From positions 55,175,395 through 55,239,394 of the forward strand of contig CM046307.1 in assembly GCA_025267735.1 (NCBI GenBank): 64,000 nucleotides of DNA. Reading direction: 5' to 3'. Position 1 is the stretch's first letter; each line of letters starts with the position of its first letter. The notes below the pieces were generated by a model, which had not been told where the DNA came from, did no database searches, and worked only from the letters and a program-made list of their open reading frames with translations. This document shows positions 11,901 to 23,400 of this stretch, piece by piece. The DNA comes from Mactra quadrangularis (taxonomy: Eukaryota; Mollusca; Bivalvia; Venerida; Mactridae). The position numbers were made by a program, and so were the translations under genes.

Positions 11901-13412
11901 AAACAAACAAACTCTTAACATATATTTTCAGAACACTGCTTTACTGTTTATAATGTGGTTCAAATTTTAGTTCACGTTTTAGAAAAGTGGATTTGTAAGT
12001 TAAAATCTGAGAACAATCGGCTTTAATAGAGATGATCAATTAGCAAATGACTGTAATCACATGAAGAAGCTCAGTAGCTGATACATGAATGTTTTCAAAC
12101 TCATTTCTTTAGTATTTCAGTTGCTATGGTCAACAGAGTTGTTAAGTCATGGAGAGCATAACATACTACATTGGAACATTGTCCTTTAATGTTAAAACAT
12201 TTCACAGCCAGTGTATCGACCTAACAAGTTGCCAGCTACTCAACATGGGTATAAAAAGGTGTAATCGAACATTAAATGGGATTTATATTTCATATCATAG
12301 CAGGGGTCGAGCACTTAACACCTTTTAATAGTAAAGTATACAAATCTTTTTAGTAGATGTTCCGAATCTGCCGATCAGGAGATATTTAAACGATAATTTC
12401 ATTAATATTCAATGGTTCATGCCACTGCATGCCAATTAACTTTACACCTATTATTCTTGGTCTTTGGAAGCATACTTGTATCTATCATATTCTCAACATA
12501 GTAAGTATTTGTCTTGGTTTGTTGTGCAGCCAACAAATGGCCTTACAAAATTTTGTTAAGAATGTACCTGGATACATTTTGGGTTAACTGAATGATTTAG
12601 CTAAATGACAGGAATAGTAGTTTCCTGGCGAGAATCGAGTCACATATCACCCTTTCTATAAGTTTCCTACCACTAAACAACTTTTTGTTTTCAACAGTTC
12701 CATCTTTGATGGCGGAAGTAAACTTGCTAATCTGTCTTGTACATTCATTCTATTTCATTGGGTAAAATAAACAAAAATGTGTTTGCTCTTCTTTGTAACA
12801 TATTAGATACAATCAAGGAATATTTGTTAACAAAATAACTTAAGCATTTTTATTTTCTTAATTGACTTTGTCAAGATTACATTATGACGCAAATTGTACA
12901 AATCATTTGCATAAACTATGGTAATAATATAAAAACAAAAACTTGAAAAATGAAGTTGCACGATTTCATGTTTGCACTAACTATGTAAATTAGCATTCTA
13001 TAGCCAATTTATAATTTATTATATTTACGACCAATTTACAAACAGTAATGGATATTAATCTACTTTTAATCATATAAAATACAGTAAAGCGCTTTATACA
13101 TTAACCAACTTCTTTTGATTTATAAAGATTTTTTAATTATACACAATAAGTTTTCATACGACCAAATAATTATATTTTCCCAGAATAATCGCTTATCACA
13201 TTAATAAATCACAATTTATAAGTTTTGGTAGACGTGGTGGGAATTTCCAACCCATGGAAACAACCAAATTTACTTCATTTGCACTCTTACATATTCATCA
13301 TTTGTCTGACCTCGTATTGTTTTGCATCTTTATTGATCTTCCGATTATTTTTGTCAATAATTAATCACGAATAATATGCATTTGTCAGTAGCTTTTGTCC
13401 AGCCAGAGAAAG
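11901..13412. other. Intergenic and upstream region of gene 2
   Basis: AT-rich, no gene seen. Any enhancer of gene 2 within this stretch is not recognisable by eye. Confidence 0.4.
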
Positions 13413-13441
13413 TATAAAAGCTTCGTCCGTCCCCAGTTTCA
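13413..13441 (+). promoter_or_regulatory. Core promoter of Gly-rich gene 2
   Basis: TATAAAAG at 13413-13420 lies 28 nt before the A of TTTCAAATC (13441). The sequence downstream (CAAATCAGACTTG, then CCATTCTCAAGA) is nearly the same as in gene 1, showing shared promoter and first-exon ancestry. Confidence 0.75.
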
Positions 13442-15410
13442 AATCAGACTTGCCCATTCTCAAGACTCTCTTTCAAGTAAGTTGTTTTCATAATTTGATA
13501 TCATTGTTCTAATTTCATGTCATTTTATTTGTTGTTGTTTTTTGTTCACAATATACGTTCAACTGCTATTGTTGCTTTTATTAATTTAGGCATGTTGGTT
13601 ATTCAATACTTTTTCTTTTTTAATGTTTGTTTTTACTCTAATTTTCAAAATAATTTAAGTTAATAAATCTATTCCAATTAGTTAACTATTTCTAATTGTT
13701 GAAAATTACATTTATCTGTAAGCTTATTTCATGCAAAATGTGTTCTCTTTGAAATAACCTCTTCAGAACAATGTGTGACGATGGTTCAAAAAACGGTTAC
13801 GCAAACCTTTTTACCATGATCTTACTTTTATTTCAACTTTAAAAAGTTGTTGGAAACAGTTTGATTTACTTTAATGATGCCCTTTTTTATTGTTGCTAAT
13901 GGTTTGTTTTATGTCTTATTTTTACTAAAAACTTAATTTAAACATAAGAGAAAATAATAAACCAAATTGAATATTTTTAATCAATCTTTCACGGTCCGTT
14001 ATATGACACTATTTTGTATGTATAGTTGCTGTGAATAATCATTTTAGTGCATTACGTATTCTTTTCTAAATTTAATCATATTAGATAATATTGAAGAGAC
14101 TTTCGTAATTCTTAAACATCAGCAATACAATTTAAGTGTTCACTCTAAGTTGCCTTAGTTGTTTTCTGAATGTAAGACCAACATACTACATTTAAAACTA
14201 AGTTTATGTTACCATGTATGTAACAATGTAACAATGTTTTTTTTTTAATAAATGTTTAAATCTTTACATGAATATCTAATTGGCATAACTTAAATGTTTC
14301 TTTTTCTTTATTAATAATAAAATTAGTTAATACAAAGTTGCTTGGTTATCACGAACAATGGAAATTACGCCGGACCTTCCGTTTCTAAATATGTATAATC
14401 CGTTTACCAATGAAAGGATTAGCGTATACTTGGACAAACATAGCCGCATGCCATTTGAAATACAGGTTTACTTTGTTAAACAACATTGCCACTTGTCTAA
14501 GGCGTGGTTATAGAAGCCTCGGCGCAATGTCAATTGTATTGTTTAACAACTTTTAAAAATAATTGACGTTCATGTACAAGTTGATTGTCCTCAGTCTTCC
14601 AATTGGTAAACTTTATGTATCATCTCTGCTAAAGGCAAGGACTCGTGTTCGTGAATTTGATTATTTGATAGTTTATCAGGTTTATGAATGATAATACTGA
14701 TATCTTTACTGATACACTTGTCCATTTCAAATGTGAAAGTGTATGCAGTGCAGCCGTAACTGATTTTAAACTAAATGTCTTATTTCATTAACAAACATTA
14801 ACAGTGTCAATTGTATGTTCTTTCTATAGTTTTTGAGTAGTCATTCTTTATGCATTTTAACCTTAATAAAACGATTTCAAAATGAGCTTACGTGTTCTGA
14901 TTACGAACTTCAGTATTACCGTTAGCTTAGTACTAGATTTTACATTTAAGATTATGGAAGATAATTAGCACACTTTACAAATTAAATTGCTTGAATTTGT
15001 TCTAAAAACATTTCTTGTATCTATTTTAAACAATATCAGTATATTTTTACTTCCATTTATTCCATTTTTCATCGGTGACATTCTTTCTTAATAAATATAA
15101 ATAAATATGTGTTTTGTTCAACATGAACAAAAGAAAACAAAACATCACTTTGCTTTTCCTGTTTCGATTTGTAATTTTTTCATTCTTACGTATTTGAATC
15201 GATTACAGCATAGACTCATTGCTGAATCGTTTCAAACACATCAGACATGATATACAAAATCACGGACCTTTGACAAAATGTACAAGTAAATGGTTATTTT
15301 GCAGCCAAATGACAATCATTGCTTCATAGAATAAAATGTCTATTTTTTGTCTTCTTGTTTTAAAATAATAATAATATCCAGTCTTTACATCTCCTGTTTT
15401 GTTTTCAGCC
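13441..15410 (+). other. Gene 2 5' UTR exon (13441-13476) and intron (13477-15408)
   Basis: A 36-nt first exon ends TTTCAA|GTAAGT; the acceptor TTTTGTTTTCAG ends at 15408, 2 nt before the ATG. The 1.9-kb intron is AT-rich and contains 14352-14536, a less AT-rich block found inverted in the intron of gene 3. Splice sites, exon length and intron position agree with the family. Confidence 0.75.
14352..14536 (+). repeat. Block shared (inverted) with gene 3 intron
   Basis: It contains CCGGACCTTCCGTTTCTAAAT, TTTACCAATGAAAGGATT, CACTTGTCTAAGGCGTGGTT and ATAGAAGCCTC. The reverse complement of all of these occurs in the same order at 46569-47045, where a 280-bp insertion splits it. Confidence 0.8.
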
Positions 15411-15764
15411 ATGAAGATTCTTTTCGTTCTCGCCTTAGTAGTTGCATCCGCTGCTGCCTTTGGCAAGTTTGGTGGCGGCTTTGGTGGTTATGGAATGATG
15501 GGTGGCTACGGTGGAATGATGGGTCCATGGGGTGGTTATGGTGGCTACGGTGGAATGATGGGTGGATGGGGAGGATACGGAGGAATGATGGGTGGATGGG
15601 GTGGCGGCTATGGTGGCTTTGGTATGGGCGGATGGCCATACTGCAAATGGTGTAAATGGGGTGGCTATGGTGGAGGAATGATGGGTGGCTACGGTGGAAT
15701 GATGGGCGGAATGGGTGGATATGGTGGATACGGAATGATGGGTGGATTTGGAAAGAAAGGTTAA
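15411..15764 (+). CDS. Gly/Met-rich secreted protein 2 (shematrin-like)
   Basis: A 117-aa secreted Gly-rich protein, presumed extracellular matrix component. The signal peptide is MKILFVLALVVASAAA, with the mature chain starting FGKFGGG. The body is repeats of GGYGGMMGG and GWGGYGG, so Met replaces the Trp/Lys of gene 1. A short break in the repeats at residues about 74-83 reads WPYCKWCKW: Cys78 and Cys81 are the only mature cysteines and could crosslink or bind metal (inference). The C-terminus GFGKKG is basic, as in genes 3 and 4. The start is the ATG at 15411, 2 nt after the acceptor; an upstream in-frame extension would lie in the intron. A polyadenylation signal sits 124 nt after the stop. 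It is the smallest of the four family members. Confidence 0.85.
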   Translation: MKILFVLALVVASAAAFGKFGGGFGGYGMMGGYGGMMGPWGGYGGYGGMMGGWGGYGGMMGGWGGGYGGFGMGGWPYCKWCKWGGYGGGMMGGYGGMMGGMGGYGGYGMMGGFGKKG

Positions 15765-15887
15765 AAGGAAAAAACATTTATGTTGTTATTACGACCATTA
15801 ACAGTTTCTTTATAAAACGTTTTAAGGACTTGAGCTTGAAATTCGTTTATCGTTATTTTCTTATGTGCACATAGATTTATAACGCCA

Positions 15888-15893
15888 AATAAA
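15888..15893 (+). terminator. Poly(A) signal of gene 2
   Basis: Canonical AATAAA in CGCCAAATAAACAT, followed within 25 nt by a T/GT-rich stretch (CTCTTTTTTGTTCTTATG), which fits a cleavage site near 15910. Confidence 0.7.
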
Positions 15894-15910
15894 CATATTT
15901 GCATTTTCAC

Positions 15911-16620
15911 TCTTTTTTGTTCTTATGTTTCCAATGACCAATCAATATTATGTAAGACGCATCGACTCTAGAATATACAATTATAAATATACACAATTAA
16001 AGTGTAATTATAAACGAAGAGGTATACTATAATTAGCATACAAGATACTTTTGTCATTTGTAATGACTCCTCCTAAAGCAATCATTGTTACTATGTTAGC
16101 TCTGAACTTGCTCTTTATTAGCAGCGGTCTTAAAAACTCAGGGTATAATCACACCACATTAGATAATGATTGTGGATAAAACGAATGTTTGATGAAATTA
16201 TTGGGTTTAATTTACCCATTACTTCATGAGATTATAGGATAAACTGAGGTATCATGTTGCCTATTATTTCTGAGTTTCGACACAGTGCATGTCATAATGT
16301 CACAAACGATATGCCATAGTGCATATGTATAATGTATATAGTGTTCCATTTACTTTACATGCGGTATTGTGATCACAGATCGTATAAATGTACTAACTTA
16401 TAAGAGCCAAAGCTCTGGAGTGCTGGAGGAACGATGACCTGAACTATTTTTTTAAAATAAAGATTATAATTATGTCATAATTGTACAGCAATATTATCTG
16501 TAAAATAATTTACATGTGTCATTTAATAGAATTTAACAAGAGCAGTCCAAGTACAGTGCACTAGACTTTTCGAGTGATTTGCTCATGGCAAGGTTCATCT
16601 TACCATTTCAAAGGAAATAA
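15911..16620. other. Intergenic, nothing seen
   Basis: AT-rich; no gene or clear repeat recognised before the repeat block that follows. Confidence 0.4.
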
Positions 16621-16629
16621 TTCAGTGAA

Positions 16630-17560
16630 ACAATAAAAACCAATTCATATAAATATAAAGGAGGCATTACTCCAATAACACAAATCCATTGTAACGTCCC
16701 TTTATATACGTTAAATCAATGAATAAGTAAACCTACTTTCATTTAAATATCTGAATTAAGTACAAAAATATTTCAATTTGAACAAAGTTTAACATTAAAA
16801 TAAGGGGACATAATTCAAAAAATAATCCATCAAGAGTTATGTTCCTCTATAGTTGTAAAGATGTAGTTACAATGAATAAGCATACAACCTATCATTGAAA
16901 TATATTAATAAGTGTTCAATGTTTTACTTTCAAAGTTCTAAAACCATAACTAAAAGTTGAAAAGGGGCACAACTCCTAAAATGATACATCCAAAGATATT
17001 CTTCTTTCTAGTCGTGTAGATGTAGTGCTGATTTATAAGCATATTATCTTTCAATCAATTATCTTTATCAGTACTACGGCGCGATATGACCTTTTTGTGT
17101 TGGTGTGCCGTAAAACCCAAACAAACATTATCAATTTATCAGTACTAAATCGATTTAGTAAAAATAAACTTTAACCTTGAATATTTTAAGTATTAGTCAT
17201 ATCTCCGAAAATAATTCATCAAGAGTTATGTCCCTTTAAAGTCTGAAAGATGAAGAACTGAGGAAAAGGGAAATAACAACTTCAAAAACTCTAATATATT
17301 CATAACAACTAAATATATATAATTTCTACAAATTTTAATCTTTACTGTTAGAATATAAAGAGGAATAGCTCAAAAAACAATTCATCCACAGTAACGTCCC
17401 TGAAGAGCCGTGTAGATAAAGTACCAACAAATAAAATTGCAAACTTTAAGTCACATATCTTCAAAAAACTTAACATCAAAACCAACGTCGACGCCACAGC
17501 CGACACAAAAATGATCGCATAAGCTGTCATTTTCGAGCTAAAAAGTCACTTTTGCATTAA
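16630..17560 (+). repeat. Degenerate ~150-bp tandem repeats, Helitron/Helentron-derivative type
   Basis: Successive units carry GGGGACATAATTC / GGGGCACAACTCC, then AATAATCCATCAAGAG, then TTATGTTCCTCTATAG and GTAGATGTAGT, at roughly 16670, 16800, 16965, 17200 and 17355. The block ends in CGTCGACGCCACAGCCGAC, then CATTTTCGAGCTAAAAAG. I recall this layout (150-160 bp units, polyserial GACGCC before a GAGCTAAAAA end) from abundant bivalve Helentron-associated elements. An intervening SINE-type tail (about 17085-17130) interrupts it. Confidence 0.55.
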
Positions 17561-18333
17561 ATGGCGCTTGAAAAAAATCCAGAATTTGAATAGTCATTGT
17601 ACAGGCTTTAAAGCAAATATTGTAAATTATTAATTTAGGTTTTTTTCGCCAAGATTAATAAAACAAACGTTGAATTCACCTGAAAGTTTCTGAAAAAAGA
17701 CTATTTACTTCCATGTATTAAGGCATTTCATTGCTGATGTATCGGGTTATACCTCACACAGTGATCTAACTTTGAGTTCTCCAGTATCTAAGACTTGATA
17801 GAAATTATCGAAAAATTGAGACTGATATCAGGAAACCTTTCAGTCATAAAATGTTGTATATTGTAAAATCGCAAACTGGCATTGTCTTATGCAAAGTTTA
17901 AACGAAAAATATTTCATTTAAAGTGTTCGTTTTGTCGTGGAAAATGTCGAATTTGTTCATTTAAGGATCATTTTAGCAATTATAGCTGATAAAATCGCGA
18001 TAGGCCGATTATTTCACACATTTTATAATAATATAAGAATTGTAGTTCTGTGTCTTGAAAACAAGTTATATAGGTTGAAATTGTTTAATTTCATAGTCAG
18101 TGCATACACGCATTGACGTTATAAACAGACGACGTCGCGTTTTCAGTGGTTTCGAAAAAAAGTCCGACAACTGCGATCGCCGATAACCTTTTTTCAAAAC
18201 TGGCTATTTGTGCCATTTAATTAAGCGGACAAATAAAAAAACTAAGAATTAAAAGTTTATGCACACATGCAAGTATACATGTACACTATGATTATGTCAT
18301 TGTTGTTAAATAGCATTAAGTTTGAAAAATGCT
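17561..18333. other. Intergenic, nothing seen
   Basis: AT-rich with a few CG-rich words (for example CGACGTCGCG near 18130); no gene or repeat family assigned. Confidence 0.4.
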
Positions 18334-18344
18334 GTCACACATCT

Positions 18345-19673
18345 TATTTATTTTATCTATTTTTACTGGTATAACGCCGTGTCAACACAATTAAGGTCAT
18401 TCAATGGCATCCAGCGCACCTTACCTAGCTTTTCTGGAGCCTTGTCTATAACCAGTACTCACCTACCCTTCCACAAGACCGGAAACTTCTCCATATACCA
18501 TATCAATGGAGGAAAATTGACATTGTTGTCAAATTTTCATGGAAGGGTATAACCTTCCCGGGTTGGATTCAAATTCGTACCCCCTTCGGTACAAGAGTTT
18601 GAAATCCGGTGCGCTACCAACTGCGTTATCGACCCGGGCACAGGTGACAGACTCAATTTTTCCTTATTATAGTATATATAGAGAAAAGGTCTCTAACGCC
18701 TGTTCAACGGTTGTAGTTTTCAACTCGTCACCAAGCTCGCAAAAACGTCCCGATCGTCAAATCTTTTTCACTATGAGCTCTAGAAAGGATTATTTTGCAC
18801 AAAAATACTTTTTATTTGAAGAAAAACTATCAAAAATTGATGAAATGGTCCCAATATATCCCCAAAAAGCCTTAAAAATCGCTCTATGTCAAACAAGTCG
18901 TCCATATAGAACGTATAGTGAAACGGACTGTTTCGTCCGCTATGAGCAAATAAAACAAAAACTACCATAAAATCTGCATATTTTCAATAAATAAATCCAT
19001 TTTCTGTCGACTCACGGCGTAAAAACTTTCAAACAGGTCTCTAGGAACACTTAAACCCACGAATATTGTTCCACATGCCTACTATTTTGACAGATGACCT
19101 CCATTTTGTTACATTTCCAATTGACGCGTTTTGATTGGTCGAAAATCACGTTGACCAATCAAAACGCGTCTAGGATTCACTGTGGAAATCTAACAAAATG
19201 GAGGTCATCTTGTCAAAACAGTAGGCATGTAGAACAATATTCTTGGGTTTAAGTGTTTCTAGAGGCCTGTTTGAAAGTTTTTACGCCGTGGATCGATAGA
19301 AAATGGATTAATTTATTGAAAGTATGTAGATTTCATGGTAGTTTTTGTTTTATTAGCTCAAAGCGGACGAAATAGTCCGTTTCACTATACGTTCTATATG
19401 GACGACTTGTTTGACATAGAACGATTTTTAAGGCTTTTTGGGGATATATTGGACCATTTCATTAATTGTTGATCGATTTTCTTCAAATAAAAAGTATTTT
19501 TGTGCATAATAATCATTTCTAGAGCAGATAGTGGAAAAGATTTGACGATCGGGCCGTTTTTGTTAGCTTGGTGACGAGTTGAAAACTACAACCGTTGAAC
19601 AGGCGTTAGAGACCTTTTCTCTATATATACTATAATAAGGAAAAATTGAGTCTGTCACCTGTGGACCCGGGTT
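18345..19673 (-). mobile_element. SINE S1 copy A, split by a foldback element
   Basis: The SINE body lies at about 18370-18638 on the minus strand: tRNA-like head (TAACGCAGTTGGTAGCGCAC), diverged B box, central CCACAAGACCGGAAACTT, and tail TTGTGTTGACACGGCGTTAT. Its own target duplication is readable on both sides (GTCACACATCT at 18334, GACACACATCT at 19674) despite the 1025-bp element inserted at 18639-19663. The SINE therefore predates the foldback. Confidence 0.8.
18639..19663. mobile_element. 1025-bp foldback element with 8-bp target duplication
   Basis: Arms of about 500 bp are near-perfect inverted copies around a centre at about 19146 (TTGATTGGTC / GACCAATCAA). The ends are CACAGGTGACAGACTC and its exact complement. 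GACCCGGG occurs immediately on both sides (18631-18638 and 19664-19671), an 8-bp duplication as made by hAT-type transposases. The frames in the arms (18539-18970 and the minus strand 18780-18968) are short and show no transposase motif. It is non-autonomous and probably recent, given the arm identity. Confidence 0.9.
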
Positions 19674-19684
19674 GACACACATCT

Positions 19685-20485
19685 CAATTTGGTTAATCAA
19701 TGTCCATTCAAAACTGCTAACAGTGTGAAAAAGTCACTAAAAAAGGACTTAAATCAATTTTAATTGCTGCAAAAAATAAAATCGACTGAAACTGAGATTA
19801 CTGATTAGACGTTAGCCTATATGTTCTATAAAGTTCTAGTACATTTTCCACAAACTTTGATCGATGCGATTACGTATATTCTAGTAAAACTACTACAGAT
19901 AAATACTTCAACGGACCTCCCCGGCTTGTTTCAATAGGAGGCGCACCTGACTACAAACCAGTGGATTGTGGGTATGATTTCTCGGTGAGGACTACATACT
20001 TTCATAAAGTTTGGTTATGCCATATAATGATATTTTCAACGGCTTTTCTCTCGCCTACATAATTATGTGTCATGTCGTGTACTTTCATTCATTACGTTGT
20101 ATGTTTGTACTTAGAACTAGGTTAAATATCTAGTCCTGCCAAAGATGCATGAATAGAACGTGTTTATTCATTTTTTATTTTGATTAAACGCCCTTTTCTA
20201 TATTACATATTTTACGGCGTTGTACAAATAATTAATAACAAGTATGCCAATAATAAAAATAAATAAGTACACAATACTAAATTTAATTCAACACTCATGA
20301 TGTTATATAAGGCCACCTGAGGAATAACCGCCACCAACAGAAAGCCTTTTTCTGAGGTTATTTATGTATGTTCTATATTTTGTGTTTCCTAGAGCTAGCC
20401 GCCACTGCCTGTAAGCTCTTTTTGTGTTTTTTTTTATTGATTTTTTAAATATTTTATGTTGATTGGACCTACATTATTTACAATT
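19685..20485. other. Intergenic, nothing firm
   Basis: AT-rich DNA with possible SINE debris (CCACCTGAGGAATAACCGCC near 20311) but nothing I can assign confidently. Confidence 0.35.
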
Positions 20486-20489
20486 CATG

Positions 20490-20568
20490 TATCGACCTAA
20501 TCAGGTGGACTGACCGCCACGATATGACTGAATAGAACAGAAATGCGGCGTAAAACACCACAATCGTA
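20490..20568 (+). mobile_element. SINE tail fragment
   Basis: TATCGACCTAATCAGGTGGA, then CCGCCACGATATGACTGAAT and GCGGCGTAAAACACCA follow the pattern of molluscan SINE 3' ends (GATATGACTGAA...GCGGCGTTAAACA). No head is seen. Confidence 0.45.
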
Positions 20569-20692
20569 ATTAGTTTTTTAAGACCTACGCAATAACTCTC
20601 CTACGGGCCTAACAACAATGCGCCGGCCATTTTGTTACGTTCTAGTATCGAGTTACGAGTAGGTTTTTGGTGGTCATAGAGTAAGGACCAAC

Positions 20693-20905
20693 GGTGCGTA
20701 TTATCAATGGTCTTACGACGAAATATAGTCTTAAATCCATCTACATTTTACTGTTATATTATAATACGATCTTTGAAAATATGCGGACCAACTTTTTTAC
20801 GATTTCTTAAAATTACTATTTTTGATAATACACTTTAAAATCATAAGTCTGAGTTAAGATTTCGTTACGATTTAAAACGGTCGTACGACCTTTGATAGTG
20901 CTGCG
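20693..20905. mobile_element. TATTATCAAA-family MITE, copy 1
   Basis: The left end GTGCGTATTATCAATGGTCT then TACGACG and the right end CGTACGACCTTTGATAGTGC are inverted. Two other, shorter copies are at 55629-55724 and 55984-56080. Confidence 0.65.
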
Positions 20906-21180
20906 TTTTGTACACAAACGGTCTAACTGACTTCCGCACCTTCTATTGATAGAATGATAGTACTGGCCCCAGAGTATCAATTTAGAAATCTGATATGTGT
21001 AACTATGTTCCTGTCAACACAATACTTTACTTCATAGGACGTTCAACTGTTTTGTACTTTTCGAGTTATTTTTATTACAGGAAAGTGTTCGACATTAACA
21101 CAAATAAGATGTATCTTTCAAAATAACACATTGGTACTATTAACCATCAATAATCCAAAATGAAATATCGTTAAATTTAA

Positions 21181-21355
21181 TTTAACTGTCAGTGGCGAAT
21201 ACTAGTGCATTGAACCCGTTTATTAAGATAATCAATTATTTTCGATTCACTCCATGCAAAATCAGATACATGTATACATTTATATCAAACGTGAGTACTG
21301 GAATGCAGTACTGAGTATTGAAATCAGCGGAATGTATGCACCACTTACAGTTAAT
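21181..21355. mobile_element. CTGTCAGTGG-family MITE, copy 1
   Basis: TTTAACTGTCAGTGGCGAAT at the left is inverted as TGTATGCACCACTTACAGTT at the right. TTAA lies at each edge. Other copies are at 57734-58034 and 61401-61543. Confidence 0.7.
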
Positions 21356-21764
21356 TATTATTTGGTTTAAACAATATTTATTTAGGTTAATACAAACAAA
21401 AATACATATACAGTAAAGTCAAGTGTTGCAATAGAGAGGATTGAGAAGATGGCTTTAAAAGCTAATTCTGTTATCTCTCTCCTCAAATTAGAAAAAAAAT
21501 ATTACAAAATACATACATTACCAGTTACATATTTTAATATTCTAATATAATAGCTAGTAGATGAACGCAGACAAGGTTAAAGACAGAGAGAAAGACAGAC
21601 AGAGGGAAAAAGAGCTGAAGGCAGAAAGAGATAGTGTAGGATATTTATGCAGTCAATGATACATTGAAGAGGTCAATTCTTCGAGAACTATAGAACTATT
21701 ATTATTTAACAATATTATATCCAGTCGCACATATAGTTGGAATGTTGATGCTCATGGCATTCAT
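21356..21764. other. Intergenic, possible retroelement debris
   Basis: An AT-rich start (AATATTTATTTAGG... ACAGTAAAGTC) resembles retroelement 3' ends, followed by a purine-rich GACAGAGAGAAAGACAGACA tract near 21580. Not assigned. Confidence 0.3.
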
Positions 21765-21776
21765 GTTTTTATTGGG

Positions 21777-22053
21777 TCTAACGCCGTGTAAACACAAACT
21801 ATGACCATATACGTCGACCAACCCACATAACCAAGCTCTTCTGGACCCTTTTCATAACCAGTATACTCACCTACTCTCCCTCAAGGCAGACAACTTCTCC
21901 ATATACCTTATCACTTCTGGAAAATAGACATTTTTGTCGAATTTTCAAAAAAGAGCAAAAGCACCTCGGGTGAGACTCAAATCAGCAATCCTTTCGGGAC
22001 ACAAGATTTAAAATCCAGCGTCTGACCTACTGCGCCACGGACTGGGTCACGCA
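21777..22053 (-). mobile_element. SINE S1 copy B (old, diverged)
   Basis: The same order as the other S1 copies (TAACGCCGTGTAAACACA, TATAACCAGTA-like, CTCACCTAC, CTTCTCCATATACC, CTACTGCGCC-A) is present with many substitutions, so this is an old insertion. Confidence 0.65.
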
Positions 22054-22174
22054 ATTTATACACTGTCATAAAGCACGGGTTGAAAATGTTTTTGAACCTA
22101 AATGACAATATGGCTAATGTGCGGACAGTTATTTTAAACTATATGTAATAACAAATGCGGCAAATATGCGATCA

Positions 22175-22345
22175 TTGCGGAGTAGCAGAGTGCAAAATAA
22201 CCATCTTGAGGCCCTGGGTTCGACTCAAGGCTGTGGCAGGGAATAGCATCCAAATAAATTAAGATTTAATATAAACAGTTTTTTATCTATATATGGAGAA
22301 ATGGTTGGCTACTGGAAGAGGAAATGAGCGAGTACTGGTAAAGAA
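22175..22345 (+). mobile_element. tRNA-derived SINE-like element
   Basis: GGAGTAGCAGAGTGC resembles an A box, and 35 nt later GGGTTCGACTC is a good B box. AT-rich sequence follows, ending in AATAAATAATAAAAAAAG near 22380. Only one copy was recognised, so the family is undefined. Confidence 0.45.
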
Positions 22346-22564
22346 GTAACTTCTGAGTCAACCTTAATAAATAATAAAAAAAGAACGTTGATAAACACTA
22401 AACTGGGTAATAGCGTCTGCAAAGGTAAGTAACTCTGTATGGAGCCTGGTGAATTTTCTTTTCACATTTATCTCCCCTAAGCAATGATAGGAGAAACAAA
22501 CGTGATGAAATAAAATTTGAATGTCATTTTCACTATGCGAATAGTTTAGTTTACACTTGCAACA

Positions 22565-22690
22565 CTAACGCTTAACGTCGCAATTACCGCTAAACGTCGC
22601 AAATGCCCTGACGATGATGCTATTTTGTTTACAAAACATTGAGTAACGGTAAACGTTGCAACATTGACGCTAAACTTCGCACTTAATTAG
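22565..22690 (+). repeat. Degenerate CGCTAAACGTCGCAA motif repeats
   Basis: Variants of ACGCTTAACGTCGCAAT, CGCTAAACGTCGCAAAT, GGTAAACGTTGCAACAT and CGCTAAACTTCGCAC occur within 125 bp. These are irregular short tandem repeats of unknown origin. Confidence 0.5.
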
Positions 22691-22729
22691 AACGTAAAGT
22701 ATCGAACCTTAACAACACAGGCGTATTAC

Positions 22730-22985
22730 ATAGGACAAGTTTGACTTCAAAGCAACCACTTTTAGATCCATAGCAACCATCTAAATATTCGTAACATTCA
22801 GACCAAGGCAGTCATTCTAAGCCAACAATCTGAAGGTCAAAAGCATCCACTGTACCGTCCACACCAACCGTTTTGAGATCTATACCAACCGTTTTGAGGA
22901 TTATATCCACCGTGTTAAGGTCTATACCAACCGTTATTGCACTTCTACCAACAACTTAAACGATTAAAGCAACAACTCTCGCGGT
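22730..22985 (+). repeat. Degenerate ~23-bp tandem repeats
   Basis: Units resembling GATCTATACCAACCGTTTTG recur (22857, 22880, 22903, 22926 and weaker ones before), as a decayed minisatellite. Confidence 0.5.
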
Positions 22986-23284
22986 CATTAAACTGTATCT
23001 CAATGTATGTTGTGATCATCTTCAGATCAACTTTTAAACTTAGTTAAGTTAGCTAAGATCTATGTAGGTAGGCATTCTTAAAGCCTTATTCTTGCTTTCG
23101 CGAGTTGCGACGTTGTGGACGGTAGAGTGTATGCCTTGGGATCTTAAGGTGATTGGAATAGGATGTGAGAGTGTCTGACATGGACCTAAGTGTGGTTGCT
23201 AGGGATATACACAAAACAAAATGTTGACCTATCAGTATATCACCAGAGATTCGCGTTCATGTCTCTACAGCAAAGATCATTTCA

Positions 23285-23400
23285 TCTAGCTCAGTTGTTA
23301 ACGTGTCTGACCACAACTCCATGTGTCGTTATTTCGATTCCAATATGAGGCATATATTTATTCGTACAGCTTGGTCATAAAATATTTTTTTTGGCCATTC
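23285..23400 (+). mobile_element. tRNA-derived SINE head, diverged
   Basis: CATCTAGCTCAGTTGTTAAC (A-box-like), then TCTGACCAC, then TTTCGATTCC (B-box-like) are spaced as in a tRNA. The acceptor stem cannot close, so this is not a functional tRNA. Confidence 0.5.
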
